DNA from: JASFWK01 sp050049355
GTDB lineage: Bacteria > Chloroflexota > Anaerolineae > B4-G1 > DUEL01
Direction: 5' to 3'
DNA: 55,366 bases
Assembly: GCA_050049355.1 (NCBI GenBank)
Contig: JASFWK010000004.1
Location: 1-55,366, forward strand
Each line of letters begins with the position of its first letter. The first letter of the stretch is position 1. The notes beneath the pieces are model-generated. The model saw only the letters and a list, made by a program, of their open reading frames with translations. It was not told the origin of the DNA and made no database searches. Of the stretch, positions 33,306 through 41,243 are shown in pieces. The position numbers and the translations under genes are program-made.

Positions 33306-33517
33306 GTTGACATCCTAGCTACCGGACAGTTTGGCCTAGCGCCTCGGCGGTTCAAATCGCTGTTCTTGGTCTCGACGCTGTGCTGAGTGGCTCAGCGCAG
33401 CTGAGCGTATCGAAGCATACAGTCTCTTCAGGCGCTACCCTTCGGCAGGCTCAGGCCGACGCTCGACCGGCGAACAGCTCGCCATATATCAAAGTGTCCG
33501 GTGGCTAGGTTGACATC
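33306..33517. mobile_element. MITE-like element with 9-bp target duplication
   Basis: A 194-bp element (33315-33508) has imperfect terminal inverted repeats. CTAGCTACCGGACAGTTTG at the left end matches the reverse complement of the right end at 17 of 19 positions. It is flanked on both sides by the perfect 9-bp direct repeat GTTGACATC (33306-33314 and 33509-33517) abutting the ends. No transposase ORF fits inside. The interior has GCTGAG/CTCAGC hairpins (33382-33405) and an inverted pair CTGAGCGTATCGAAG (33401-33415) / CTTCGGCAGGCTCAG (33440-33454) resembling REP-type palindromes. It lies about 30 bp upstream of the nrdR promoter. Confidence 0.78.
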
Positions 33518-33548
33518 TTAAAGATCCGCGGTCTTTTACCCGTGGCTC

Positions 33549-33577
33549 TTGCTTTGCAGCTTTCTGCATGATATAAT
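33549..33577 (+). promoter_or_regulatory. Promoter of the nrdR-nrdD genes
   Basis: TTGCTT (33549-33554), a 17-nt spacer and a perfect TATAAT (33572-33577); start expected near 33584. Confidence 0.65.
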
Positions 33578-33589
33578 ATTGATTGTGCA

Positions 33590-33635
33590 CCCCCAGATAT
33601 AGAGGTTGGTATGTCCTTAACCCCCATATCTGGCG
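33590..33635 (+). promoter_or_regulatory. Two NrdR-box-like operators
   Basis: CCCCCAGATATAGAGG (33590-33605) and CCCCCATATCTGGCG (33621-33635) share the core CCAGATAT/ATATCTGG in opposite orientation, with centres about 30 bp (three helical turns) apart. They lie just downstream of the transcription start. NrdR is known to bind pairs of AT-centred palindromes spaced by whole turns near nrd promoters. They probably mediate autoregulation of nrdR and control of the reductase gene. Confidence 0.6.
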
Positions 33636-33666
33636 ATCATTCTCCCCTACTGCGAGGTTTGATTGG

Positions 33667-34116
33667 ATGAAGTGTCCCTATTGTGGCGTTGAGCGTACGC
33701 GTGTCGTATCTACATATCATGACTCTCGGGGAATCCGACGTAGGCGCGAGTGCCGGGAATGCGAGCGACGGTTCACGACACTTGAGCGAGCGATCTTGAC
33801 CACGCCGCTTGTGGTCAAGCGGGATGGCCGCCGAGAGGAGTTCGAGCGCGAGAAGCTGCTCTCTGGACTGCGCATTGCCTGTGCGCGCCGGCCGATCTCC
33901 GCCGATGATCTGGAGCGGGTGGTGGACCGGGTTGAGGAGGGCATCCGGCAGATGGGTAAGGCTGAGGTGCCCAGTCGGACCATCGGCGACTTGGTCATTG
34001 CTGAGCTGCGAGAACTTGACCTTGTCTCCTACATCCGCTACGCTATCGTCTACCTGGGGCTGGAGGATCTCGAAGCAGTGCGGGCTGAGATCAACCGGCT
34101 CCTAGAAGGAGAGTGA
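33667..34116 (+). CDS. nrdR: Transcriptional repressor NrdR
   Basis: 149 residues. Zinc ribbon with CPYCG at 3-6 and CRECERRFTT near 31, then an ATP-cone domain (about 47-137, VVKRDGRREEFEREKLLSGL). Senses the ATP/dATP balance and represses ribonucleotide reductase genes. Start chosen at ATG 33667 to give the canonical MKCPYCG N-terminus; the upstream extension contains the operators. Followed by the ribonucleotide reductase gene. Confidence 0.96.
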   Translation: MKCPYCGVERTRVVSTYHDSRGIRRRRECRECERRFTTLERAILTTPLVVKRDGRREEFEREKLLSGLRIACARRPISADDLERVVDRVEEGIRQMGKAEVPSRTIGDLVIAELRELDLVSYIRYAIVYLGLEDLEAVRAEINRLLEGE

Positions 34117-34157
34117 TCTCTCTGCTGCCGGCCGCGCGGGAATTCTTGTGAGCTCCA

Positions 34158-34186
34158 GGGCCGGCAACCGTTGAGGTTGCCGGCCC
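34158..34186 (+). terminator. Strong hairpin between nrdR and nrdD
   Basis: GGGCCGGCAACC (34158-34169) and GGTTGCCGGCCC (34175-34186) are perfect 12-base complements around loop GTTGA. The following ATTGAATTTG is a poor T tract, so it may attenuate transcription, mark an mRNA processing site or protect a 3' end rather than terminate fully. It ends 28 nt before the nrdD start. Confidence 0.6.
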
Positions 34187-34214
34187 ATTGAATTTGATCG
34201 AAGGTGAAATGGTG

Positions 34215-36305
34215 ATGAGCATAGTTGAGGTTGTCAAACGCGATGGGACGAAGGTCCCTTTCGATCGGAAGCGGATTGAGGATGCCATCTACGCTGCTGC
34301 TAGATCTGCCGGCAACGGCGAGGGCCGGCAGTGGGCTGAGAAACTCTCGCGCACAGTGCTGGATATCCTGGAGGAGCGACTCGAACACGATCGTCGCGCG
34401 GTGGAGACGGAGGAGATCCGGGACGTGGTCGAGGAGGTGCTGATCAAATGGGGCAGCCCGCGGGTGGCTGAGGCATATGTTCTCCATCGGGAGCGGAAGG
34501 CCGAGGCGCGCGCGGCCCAGCGGATGCTTCTGGACACAGAGAAGCTGGTGAATGACTATCTCCAGCGTGCCGACTGGCGGGTCAATGAAAACAGCAACAT
34601 GAACTACTCTCTTCAGGGGCTAAACTTCTACGTAGCCTCCTCTATCGCTGCCCGCTATTGGCTGGACGAAATCTATCCACAGGAGATCCAGCGGGCACAT
34701 GTCGAGGGTGACCTGCACTTGCACGATCTGGGGATGCTGTCGGTCTACTGCTGTGGCTGGGACTTGCGCGATCTCCTGATCCGGGGCTTCGGCGGAGTGC
34801 CGACTAAGGTCGAGAGTAGGCCTCCCCGCCATTTGCGCACTGCCTTGGGCCAGCTGGTCAACTTCTTCTACACGCTGCAGGGTGAATCGGCGGGAGCTGT
34901 GGCAGTCTCCAACTTCGACACCCTTCTTGCTCCGTTCATCCGCTATGACGGACTGGACCATCGTGGGATCAAACAGGCGCTGCAGGAATTCGTGTTCAAC
35001 GTCAACGTGCCCACCAGGGTCGGATTCCAGACTCCGTTCACCAACCTCACAATGGACCTGACGCCCGCAGCCACGCTGTGTGATCGGGCCGTGGTAGTCG
35101 GAGGGGAGGAACGTGCGGAGACGTACGGTGATTTCCAGCGTGAGATGGATATGCTCAACCGCGCCTTTGCGGAAGTCATGCTGGAGGGCGATGCCAAGGG
35201 GCGGGTCTTCACTTTCCCCATTCCCACCTACAACATCACGCGCGACTTCGATTGGGCCAATCCCGACCTGGAACCGGTGTGGGCCATGACGGCCCGTTAC
35301 GGCATTCCGTACTGGGCCAACTTCGTCAACAGTGACATGGATCCAGATGACGCGCGCAGTATGTGCTGCCGGCTGCGGCTGGATCAGCGTGAGCTGCGCA
35401 AGCGCATCGGCGGGCCGTTCGCTGCTGCTCCTCTCACCGGGTCGGTTGGGGTGGCGACGATCAACATGCCCCGTCTGGGTTACCTGGCGCGCGACGAATC
35501 GGACTTCTTTGACCGATTGAAGCACGTGATGGAGTTGGCCCGCACCAGTCTAGAGATCAAGCGCAGCATGCTCGAGACCTTCACTCGCCAGGGCCTCTAT
35601 CCCTACAGTCGCCACTACCTGCAGGGGGTGAGAGGGCGGTTTGGCGGTTATTGGAGCAACCACTTCTCCACGATAGGTCTCATTGGGATGAATGAGGCTT
35701 GTCAGAACCTGCTGGAGGTGGGGATTGCCCATCCCAAAGGGAAAGCATTCGCGGTTCGTGCGCTGGAGTTCATGCGCGAGGTGCTGAGTCGCTTCCAGGC
35801 GGAGACCGGCAATCTCTACAACCTTGAGGCGACCCCTGCTGAGGGGGCTTCCTTCCGTCTGGCGAGAGCCGACACAGAGCGGTTCTCAGCCATTGTCACC
35901 GCTGGCACTGAACAGGCGCCCTACTACACCAACTCCACCCATCTCCCCGTGAGCTACAGCGACGATCTCTTTGAGGTGCTGGAGCACCAGGACAAACTGC
36001 AGACGCTCTACACTGGAGGGACGGTGGTGCACGTCTTCTTGGGCGAGCGCCTGAACGACTGGCGACAGGCCCGCCGGGTGGTGCGCACGATCGCAGAGAA
36101 CTTTCAAATACCCTACTACACCCTTACCCCCACGTTCAGCGTCTGTCCGGTGCACGGATATGTCGCAGGGGAGCATCACTACTGCCCTCACGAACACACG
36201 GAGGAGGAGCTGGCGCGGTTTGGGAGGGCGCTGAACGGCAGGATGAGAGAAGACGGAGGGCTCCTCGGCTCTCAAAGGCACCCGGGCCACCCTTCCCCCG
36301 CTTGA
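34215..36305 (+). CDS. nrdD: NrdD-type (class III) ribonucleotide reductase lacking the glycyl-radical segment
   Basis: 696 residues. An N-terminal ATP-cone (about 1-90, VVKRDGTKVPFDRKRIEDAI) and the class III catalytic barrel: NENSNMNYSLQGLNFY, EGDLHLHDLG, QTPFTNLTMDLTP, the cysteine pair SMCCRLRLD, and FGGYWSNHFSTIGLIGMNEA. NrdD proteins normally end with a Cys4 zinc site and an RVxGY glycyl-radical loop. Here the chain stops after CPVHGY...YCPHEHTEEELARFG plus about 25 unrelated residues, and no RVxGY is encoded in any forward frame just downstream. No nrdG activase gene is nearby. It is truncated, has a separately encoded radical domain, or uses another radical source. ATG 34215 follows AAGGTG; ATG 34209 is possible. 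Confidence 0.88.
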   Translation: MSIVEVVKRDGTKVPFDRKRIEDAIYAAARSAGNGEGRQWAEKLSRTVLDILEERLEHDRRAVETEEIRDVVEEVLIKWGSPRVAEAYVLHRERKAEARAAQRMLLDTEKLVNDYLQRADWRVNENSNMNYSLQGLNFYVASSIAARYWLDEIYPQEIQRAHVEGDLHLHDLGMLSVYCCGWDLRDLLIRGFGGVPTKVESRPPRHLRTALGQLVNFFYTLQGESAGAVAVSNFDTLLAPFIRYDGLDHRGIKQALQEFVFNVNVPTRVGFQTPFTNLTMDLTPAATLCDRAVVVGGEERAETYGDFQREMDMLNRAFAEVMLEGDAKGRVFTFPIPTYNITRDFDWANPDLEPVWAMTARYGIPYWANFVNSDMDPDDARSMCCRLRLDQRELRKRIGGPFAAAPLTGSVGVATINMPRLGYLARDESDFFDRLKHVMELARTSLEIKRSMLETFTRQGLYPYSRHYLQGVRGRFGGYWSNHFSTIGLIGMNEACQNLLEVGIAHPKGKAFAVRALEFMREVLSRFQAETGNLYNLEATPAEGASFRLARADTERFSAIVTAGTEQAPYYTNSTHLPVSYSDDLFEVLEHQDKLQTLYTGGTVVHVFLGERLNDWRQARRVVRTIAENFQIPYYTLTPTFSVCPVHGYVAGEHHYCPHEHTEEELARFGRALNGRMREDGGLLGSQRHPGHPSPA

Positions 36306-36373
36306 ATCTGAAGGCTCCCCCAGCCCACCCGAATTCCCTGAGGCAGTGATACACTGCCCACCAATGCCTCTGG

Positions 36374-36402
36374 TTGTCAAAAGCTGCTGTTTGTGCTAGA
36401 AT
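36374..36402 (+). promoter_or_regulatory. Promoter of the GH-A trio
   Basis: TTGTCA (36374-36379), a 17-nt spacer and TAGAAT (36397-36402); start expected near 36409, giving a leader of about 115 nt. Confidence 0.65.
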
Positions 36403-36454
36403 ACGCGACGCTTTCCCGAGCCTGTCAATTCCCGGTGAAGGAAGGAGCTCTCCA

Positions 36455-36475
36455 GCGGCCTTCGGGCCGCCTTTT
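36455..36475 (+). terminator. UUCG-loop intrinsic terminator in the leader of the GH-A trio
   Basis: GCGGCC (36455-36460), TTCG, GGCCGC (36465-36470), then CTTTT. It lies between a good promoter (36374-36402) and the start codon at 36526, so it would stop most transcripts about 65 nt after initiation. It may be a conditional attenuator. No known riboswitch class was recognised. Confidence 0.7.
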
Positions 36476-36525
36476 GCTGATATGGGGAGTAGCATTGTCT
36501 CTTTGCCGATATGATGGAGGTGGCC

Positions 36526-39500
36526 ATGGAAGAGCACAACTCCGAAGCGGAAGTGCCGGAAGGCCTGGCTGTTGCGACTGAGGAAACGGGCCGGTCGGCC
36601 GATGAGTCTGGTGCAGAGACAGACTCACCCGGACCCGCCGAACATGAGGCAGGATCCCCCGGTTCCACTCTATTCCAGCGGCTAGCAGCTATCTTCACCC
36701 GGAAGCGAGGACAGGCGTCAGAGAGCGCTGTCGCCGCCGCTGAGGAGCATGCTCCAAACCCGGAACGGAGGGACGAGACCGAGGCGGCGGCGGCACCGAC
36801 CGGTCCTACCTTGCGCGAGCGACTGGCGATCACCTTCGCCCCGGCCCGCGAGCGGTTTGGGACAGGTCTTGGCCGCCTGGGCACCTCGCTGACCGGCGGC
36901 GGCTGGGTCTACGGAATCATCGCCATCTTGGTCATTGGAGCACTGGTTCTTCCACCTATCTCCCTTCCGCGACGGCTTGGTCTGGTGGGATTCACCCGCA
37001 TCAACGCCGGAAGCTCTTCCCTCAGTCATCCCGATGGCATAACCGTGAGAGTCGAACCTGAGGACGGAGTCAGTCTGCGTGTGAGCTTGGACACCATTCC
37101 CCGGGTGGACTTTCTGGATGGAGAGGCGGGACTCGAGGAGGCGGTCGCGGCTGTGCCTGACTGGCTGGAGGTCAAGAGTCCCTACTACCGGATTGAGGTC
37201 TTCTCCAGTGCCGCGGGACCAGCTACGCTGGAGGTGGTCATCCCCAACGAGGCCGAGCCGTGGGAGACGCTTGATCTGTATACATGGACAGGCAGTGCCT
37301 GGGAGTGGGTTGGCGGGGCGCTGGACTCCGAGCGGGAGGTGTTGGCGGCCAAGGTTACCCAGTTGCCATCCTCCGTTGTAGTGATGCAGACCGCTCCGGT
37401 GGTCCCCGCCATCGCGACGACTACCTCTGAACCCCCCGAGGGCGAGGCGGCCGAGATCCTCACCGAGGTGCTTCTACCTGGTCTCTACCTGGGTACCGAC
37501 GGGACGCTCCTGGGTCAGGTGCCGACGCTGAACAGTGAGGATCTTGAGCAGATGCTGCTCATTCGCGACTGGCGCGATGATGAGCCTTTGAGCCCGGCGC
37601 TCCTGACCGATGTGCTGAACAGGCCGGATATCCAGGACGCTCATATCGAGCAGATTGTCACGAAGACACTCGAATCGGATGCTGCTGGCATCGCCCTGGA
37701 CTACCGAGCGGTGGATGTTGATCAGCGGGAGAGTTTCTCCCAGTTCGTCGGGGCGCTGGCGGATAAGTTGCACGCCCAGAACCTTCAGCTTGAGGTGAGA
37801 GTGCCCGCGCCCATTGAAAGGGACGGAGCCTGGGAGACGGGCGGATATGACTGGGCCGCTCTCGGCGCGGCGGCTGACGCTCTCCTGATCCCGTTCCCAC
37901 GCGAGCCTGAGGCCTATGCCGAGGGTGGAGAGGTGCAATCCCTCCTTGACTGGGCCGTGGGCGAGGTGAGCCGCTACAAGCTGCGTGCTGTGGTCTCTTC
38001 TCTCTGTACCGACGTGTGCGGAGAGGAGGTAAAGCGGGTGCCACTGGAGGAGGCCCTGGCTCCCTTCGGGGACGTGCAGAGTTCCGCCGAGGCCGAGCTA
38101 GAGCCTGGCCAAGAGGTGACCTTCGCCGTGGTAGGTCAGGTAACCAGCATTGTGCTGGAGGAATCGGTTGGTACCTACGCTGTCACTTATCAGGCAGAGG
38201 ACGAGACAGAGCACACTGTCTGGCTGGGCACTCCCTCTTTCCTCGCCCGCAAGCTGGAGTGGGCGCTGCGCTATCACCTCGGTGGCGTGTTGGTGAACGG
38301 CGTGCTTGACGAGGGGAATATGCCTGGCGTACTGGAGGCAGTGGCGAGTTACCGGGTGGCAGCTGAACCTCCACCACCGACCGAAATGGAGGTCACCTGG
38401 GCGGTGGAGGGACCAAGCGAGTTGGCTTTGGAGGAGACGACAGCGCTCACTCGCCCCCACTTCCGCTGGGTCGCGCCGTCGGAGCCGGGCATGTACGCCG
38501 TCTCAGCCTCTGTGGCTGGCGTGAGCTGGGGCTCTGTCGAGTTGGCGGTGGCCGAGCCCACTCCCGAAGTCACTCCTCTCACTGTTGAGGAAGCGGCTTG
38601 CCTGGAGGCCTCGTTTGTGGAGGATGTGACGGTGCCTGACGGTACTCAATTCGACAACGGCGAGGCCTTCGTCAAGACTTGGAGACTCCGCAACAGTGGT
38701 ACCTGCGACTGGCCCGAGGAGACGGTCCTGGTCTTCAGGAGCGGCTCCCAAATGGGTGGCGCAGATAGCGTGCCTGTCGGTGCAGTGGCGGCCGGAGAGA
38801 CGAAAGAGATCAGCGTGCAGCTGACCGCCCCGGAGGAGGCCGGCAACTTCACCGGCCTTTGGGTGCTCAAGGCGGGAGACACCGAGATCTCGGGCGGCGA
38901 GGTCTCTGTCGTGATCCGCGCTGGGGAGGTAGCAGGTGCGCCACCTCCTCCCCCGGCTCCGGTCAGCGGTGGCTCGTTTGAGCTGGGCGGCCACGTGCGC
39001 GACTTGGGTCTGCCCTATGCGAATCTGATGCACTACGCGGGTATGAACTGGGCAAAAGTCCAAGTCCACTACGGCCAGGACGCTTCTGGCATCATCCAAG
39101 CTGCGCATGCCAATGGCTTCAAAATACAGTTGAGCGCGCTGGGCACCCCCAGTATGGTCACTCAGCCTGGCTTTGAGCAAGACTTCGCAAGCTGGGTGGC
39201 GGGTCTTGCCGCCGGCGGAGCGGACGCCATAGAGGTGTGGAACGAACCAAATATCGACCGCGAGTGGCAGGTCGGGCACATAGACCCTGCAGCGTACACA
39301 CAGCTTCTGTGCACTGCCTATCAGGCGATCAAAGGGGCAAACCCGAACGCGCTTGTCATTAGTGCGGCACCGGCCCCCACCGGCTGGTTCGGCGGTTGTG
39401 GGCCCAATGGCTGTGATGACCTGCCGTGGATACAGGGGATGTACAACGCTGGCGCAGCTCAGTGTATGGACTACCTCGGGGCGCATCACAACGCCGGGGC

Positions 39501-39894
39501 CACGTCACCCTCGGCCACCAGTGGTCACCCTGCCGACCACGGCGATGCCCATCATTCCTGGTACTTCTTGCCACAAACTCAGCTCTACTACGATGCCTTC
39601 GGCGGTGCCCGTCAGCTCTTCTATACCGAGATGGGGTACGCGTCTCAGGAGGGATTGCCCACTTTCTCCGACCAATTCGCCTGGGCGCGGGGCACCGACA
39701 ACAGCGAGCAGGCGGCGTGGCTATCTGAGGCGGTTCAGTTGAGCGTCCAGACTGGGATGGTCCGTTGTATCATCGTCTGGAACATAGATTTCCCGCGCTA
39801 TGGCTACGATCCCCAGGATGGCTATGCCATCGTCCGGCCTGGTGGCTCATGTCCGGCCTGCGATGCTCTGCATGGCGTCTTGGGCACACGGTAG
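36526..39894 (+). CDS. Membrane-anchored fusion: degenerate GH18 barrel, NBR1 Ig domain, clan GH-A glycosidase
   Basis: 1,122 residues. Acidic cytoplasmic tail (about 1-120); one membrane helix (about 126-148); beta-rich region (about 150-270); a barrel (about 310-610) resembling GH18/YaaH but with GIALDYRAVD where the catalytic DxxDxDxE motif should be, so probably inactive; an Ig-like region; an NBR1-type four-Trp domain (about 688-801; KTWRLRNSGTCDWPE); a Pro-rich hinge; and a GH-A catalytic domain (about 820-1120) with Glu in EVWNEPNIDREW (E907) and in FYTEMGYAS (E1035). ATG 36526 follows GGAGGTG; ATG 36511 is an alternative. It lies outside the cell except for its tail, and is followed by two single-domain relatives. 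Substrate unknown; envelope or exopolysaccharide glycan is a guess. Confidence 0.85.
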   Translation: MEEHNSEAEVPEGLAVATEETGRSADESGAETDSPGPAEHEAGSPGSTLFQRLAAIFTRKRGQASESAVAAAEEHAPNPERRDETEAAAAPTGPTLRERLAITFAPARERFGTGLGRLGTSLTGGGWVYGIIAILVIGALVLPPISLPRRLGLVGFTRINAGSSSLSHPDGITVRVEPEDGVSLRVSLDTIPRVDFLDGEAGLEEAVAAVPDWLEVKSPYYRIEVFSSAAGPATLEVVIPNEAEPWETLDLYTWTGSAWEWVGGALDSEREVLAAKVTQLPSSVVVMQTAPVVPAIATTTSEPPEGEAAEILTEVLLPGLYLGTDGTLLGQVPTLNSEDLEQMLLIRDWRDDEPLSPALLTDVLNRPDIQDAHIEQIVTKTLESDAAGIALDYRAVDVDQRESFSQFVGALADKLHAQNLQLEVRVPAPIERDGAWETGGYDWAALGAAADALLIPFPREPEAYAEGGEVQSLLDWAVGEVSRYKLRAVVSSLCTDVCGEEVKRVPLEEALAPFGDVQSSAEAELEPGQEVTFAVVGQVTSIVLEESVGTYAVTYQAEDETEHTVWLGTPSFLARKLEWALRYHLGGVLVNGVLDEGNMPGVLEAVASYRVAAEPPPPTEMEVTWAVEGPSELALEETTALTRPHFRWVAPSEPGMYAVSASVAGVSWGSVELAVAEPTPEVTPLTVEEAACLEASFVEDVTVPDGTQFDNGEAFVKTWRLRNSGTCDWPEETVLVFRSGSQMGGADSVPVGAVAAGETKEISVQLTAPEEAGNFTGLWVLKAGDTEISGGEVSVVIRAGEVAGAPPPPPAPVSGGSFELGGHVRDLGLPYANLMHYAGMNWAKVQVHYGQDASGIIQAAHANGFKIQLSALGTPSMVTQPGFEQDFASWVAGLAAGGADAIEVWNEPNIDREWQVGHIDPAAYTQLLCTAYQAIKGANPNALVISAAPAPTGWFGGCGPNGCDDLPWIQGMYNAGAAQCMDYLGAHHNAGATSPSATSGHPADHGDAHHSWYFLPQTQLYYDAFGGARQLFYTEMGYASQEGLPTFSDQFAWARGTDNSEQAAWLSEAVQLSVQTGMVRCIIVWNIDFPRYGYDPQDGYAIVRPGGSCPACDALHGVLGTR

Positions 39895-39920
39895 GCAACA
39901 GGGGGGCTAGGAGAACACCG

Positions 39921-41234
39921 ATGACCAATCCTTCGTCCAACGTAGATCGGTTGAGTAACCGGCGATTGGCTGTGGGTGTTGGTCTTTGGTTGCTGGTCCT
40001 TGTCGTAGGGGCCTTCTGTGTTTGGTGGGGGTTCTTCCGCGCGGGACCCTCGGCGGAGACGTCCCGCGCCACCGCCACGGCGGGGAGCGGTTTGGTGGCC
40101 CTCGACTCGGGAACGCCCACCACCGAACCAGTCCCCAGCTCTCAGGCCGCCGCCCCTTATGACTCCTCGGAGCAGGCCTTCGGGTACGGCGTGGCTGCCC
40201 ACAGCCTGATCCTTCCCGATTACACAATGGATCAAGTGAGAGGTTTGGACCTGGGTTGGGTCAAGCAGCAGGTTCGCTGGGCCGACTTCGAGCCGAATCC
40301 CGGAGAGATGGACTGGAGTGGATATGATGCAGTTGTCGCGTCAGCCAACGATCGCGATCTGCGGCTGATGCTCAGCGTGGTGGATGCCCCCGCTTGGTCC
40401 CGCGATTATGTCGACGACACTCCGGAAGCAGCTCCCCCCGGGGACCTCACGCTCTTCGCTAGTTTCCTGAGCCGGCTCGTGGATCGCTACCAGGGCCGCA
40501 TCCACGCCATAGAGGTCTGGAACGAGCAGAACCTGGATCGGGAATGGGATACCGCCGAAGGGGTGAGCCCAGAGCGGTACGTGGAGATGCTGCGGATGGC
40601 CTATCAGGTGATCAAGAGCCGGGATCCCAACATCATCGTCATAAGCGGTGCACTTTCGCCCACGGGCGTCAACGGAACCGATCCCAACAACCCAGACCGT
40701 ATCACTGCGATGGACGACACGCGTTACTTGCAGGCGATGATCGACCACGGTTTCCTGGACTACTGCGACTGCGTGGGGGCCCATCACAATGGCTACAACA
40801 TTCCCCCCGATGTGAGATGGGATGATCCTTATCAGGACGACACCGCTATCTTCCAGGGCTTCTGGGATAACCCCCATCCGAGCTGGTCGTTCCGCAGTAC
40901 CCTTGAGAGGTACAATGAAGCTCTCTCTGGGGCAAAGCCTCTCTGCGTGACGGAATTCGGGTGGGCGTCCTCGGAGGGATTGGGTGGCTATCCGCCGGGT
41001 TTTGAATTCGCGGCGGATAACACGCTGGAGGAACAAGCGGAGTACGATGTGCAGGCCTTCCAGCTGATGCGGGAGTGGGGCTTCGTGCGTCTAGCATTCC
41101 TCTGGAACCTGGACTTCGCTAACAAGGTCCAGCTGGATCCCACCGAGGATCCCTACGCACCCTACAGCCTCGTGGATCGCAATGGGGCGCCTCGGCCGGC
41201 CTTTGGGGCCATCGCGTCGATGGACAAGCCCTAG
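39921..41234 (+). CDS. Membrane-anchored clan GH-A glycosidase-like protein, NEQN variant
   Basis: 437 residues. Short cytoplasmic tail, one membrane helix (about 17-38), Ser/Thr/Pro linker (about 42-80) and a barrel (about 85-437). The acid/base region reads EVWNEQNLDREW, with Gln in place of the nearly invariant Pro after Glu (E202). The nucleophile-type Glu lies in CVTEFGWAS (E345). Clearly related to the C-terminal domain of the preceding protein and to the next one (shared YAQLLRAxY-like and ISxALxPTG elements). ATG 39921 follows AGGAGAAC, 26 nt after the previous gene, so it is probably in one operon. Substrate unknown. Confidence 0.85.
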   Translation: MTNPSSNVDRLSNRRLAVGVGLWLLVLVVGAFCVWWGFFRAGPSAETSRATATAGSGLVALDSGTPTTEPVPSSQAAAPYDSSEQAFGYGVAAHSLILPDYTMDQVRGLDLGWVKQQVRWADFEPNPGEMDWSGYDAVVASANDRDLRLMLSVVDAPAWSRDYVDDTPEAAPPGDLTLFASFLSRLVDRYQGRIHAIEVWNEQNLDREWDTAEGVSPERYVEMLRMAYQVIKSRDPNIIVISGALSPTGVNGTDPNNPDRITAMDDTRYLQAMIDHGFLDYCDCVGAHHNGYNIPPDVRWDDPYQDDTAIFQGFWDNPHPSWSFRSTLERYNEALSGAKPLCVTEFGWASSEGLGGYPPGFEFAADNTLEEQAEYDVQAFQLMREWGFVRLAFLWNLDFANKVQLDPTEDPYAPYSLVDRNGAPRPAFGAIASMDKP

Positions 41235-41243
41235 GGCTATCCA

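Noticed and set aside
33003..33355. Short ORFs on both strands in the region after ftsZ
   Set aside because: No start signals or recognisable products. The adjoining sequence is better explained as intergenic DNA plus a MITE.
36190..36310. A simple frameshift removing the NrdD C-terminus
   Set aside because: None of the three forward frames downstream encodes an RVxGY glycyl-radical loop, so one indel cannot restore it.
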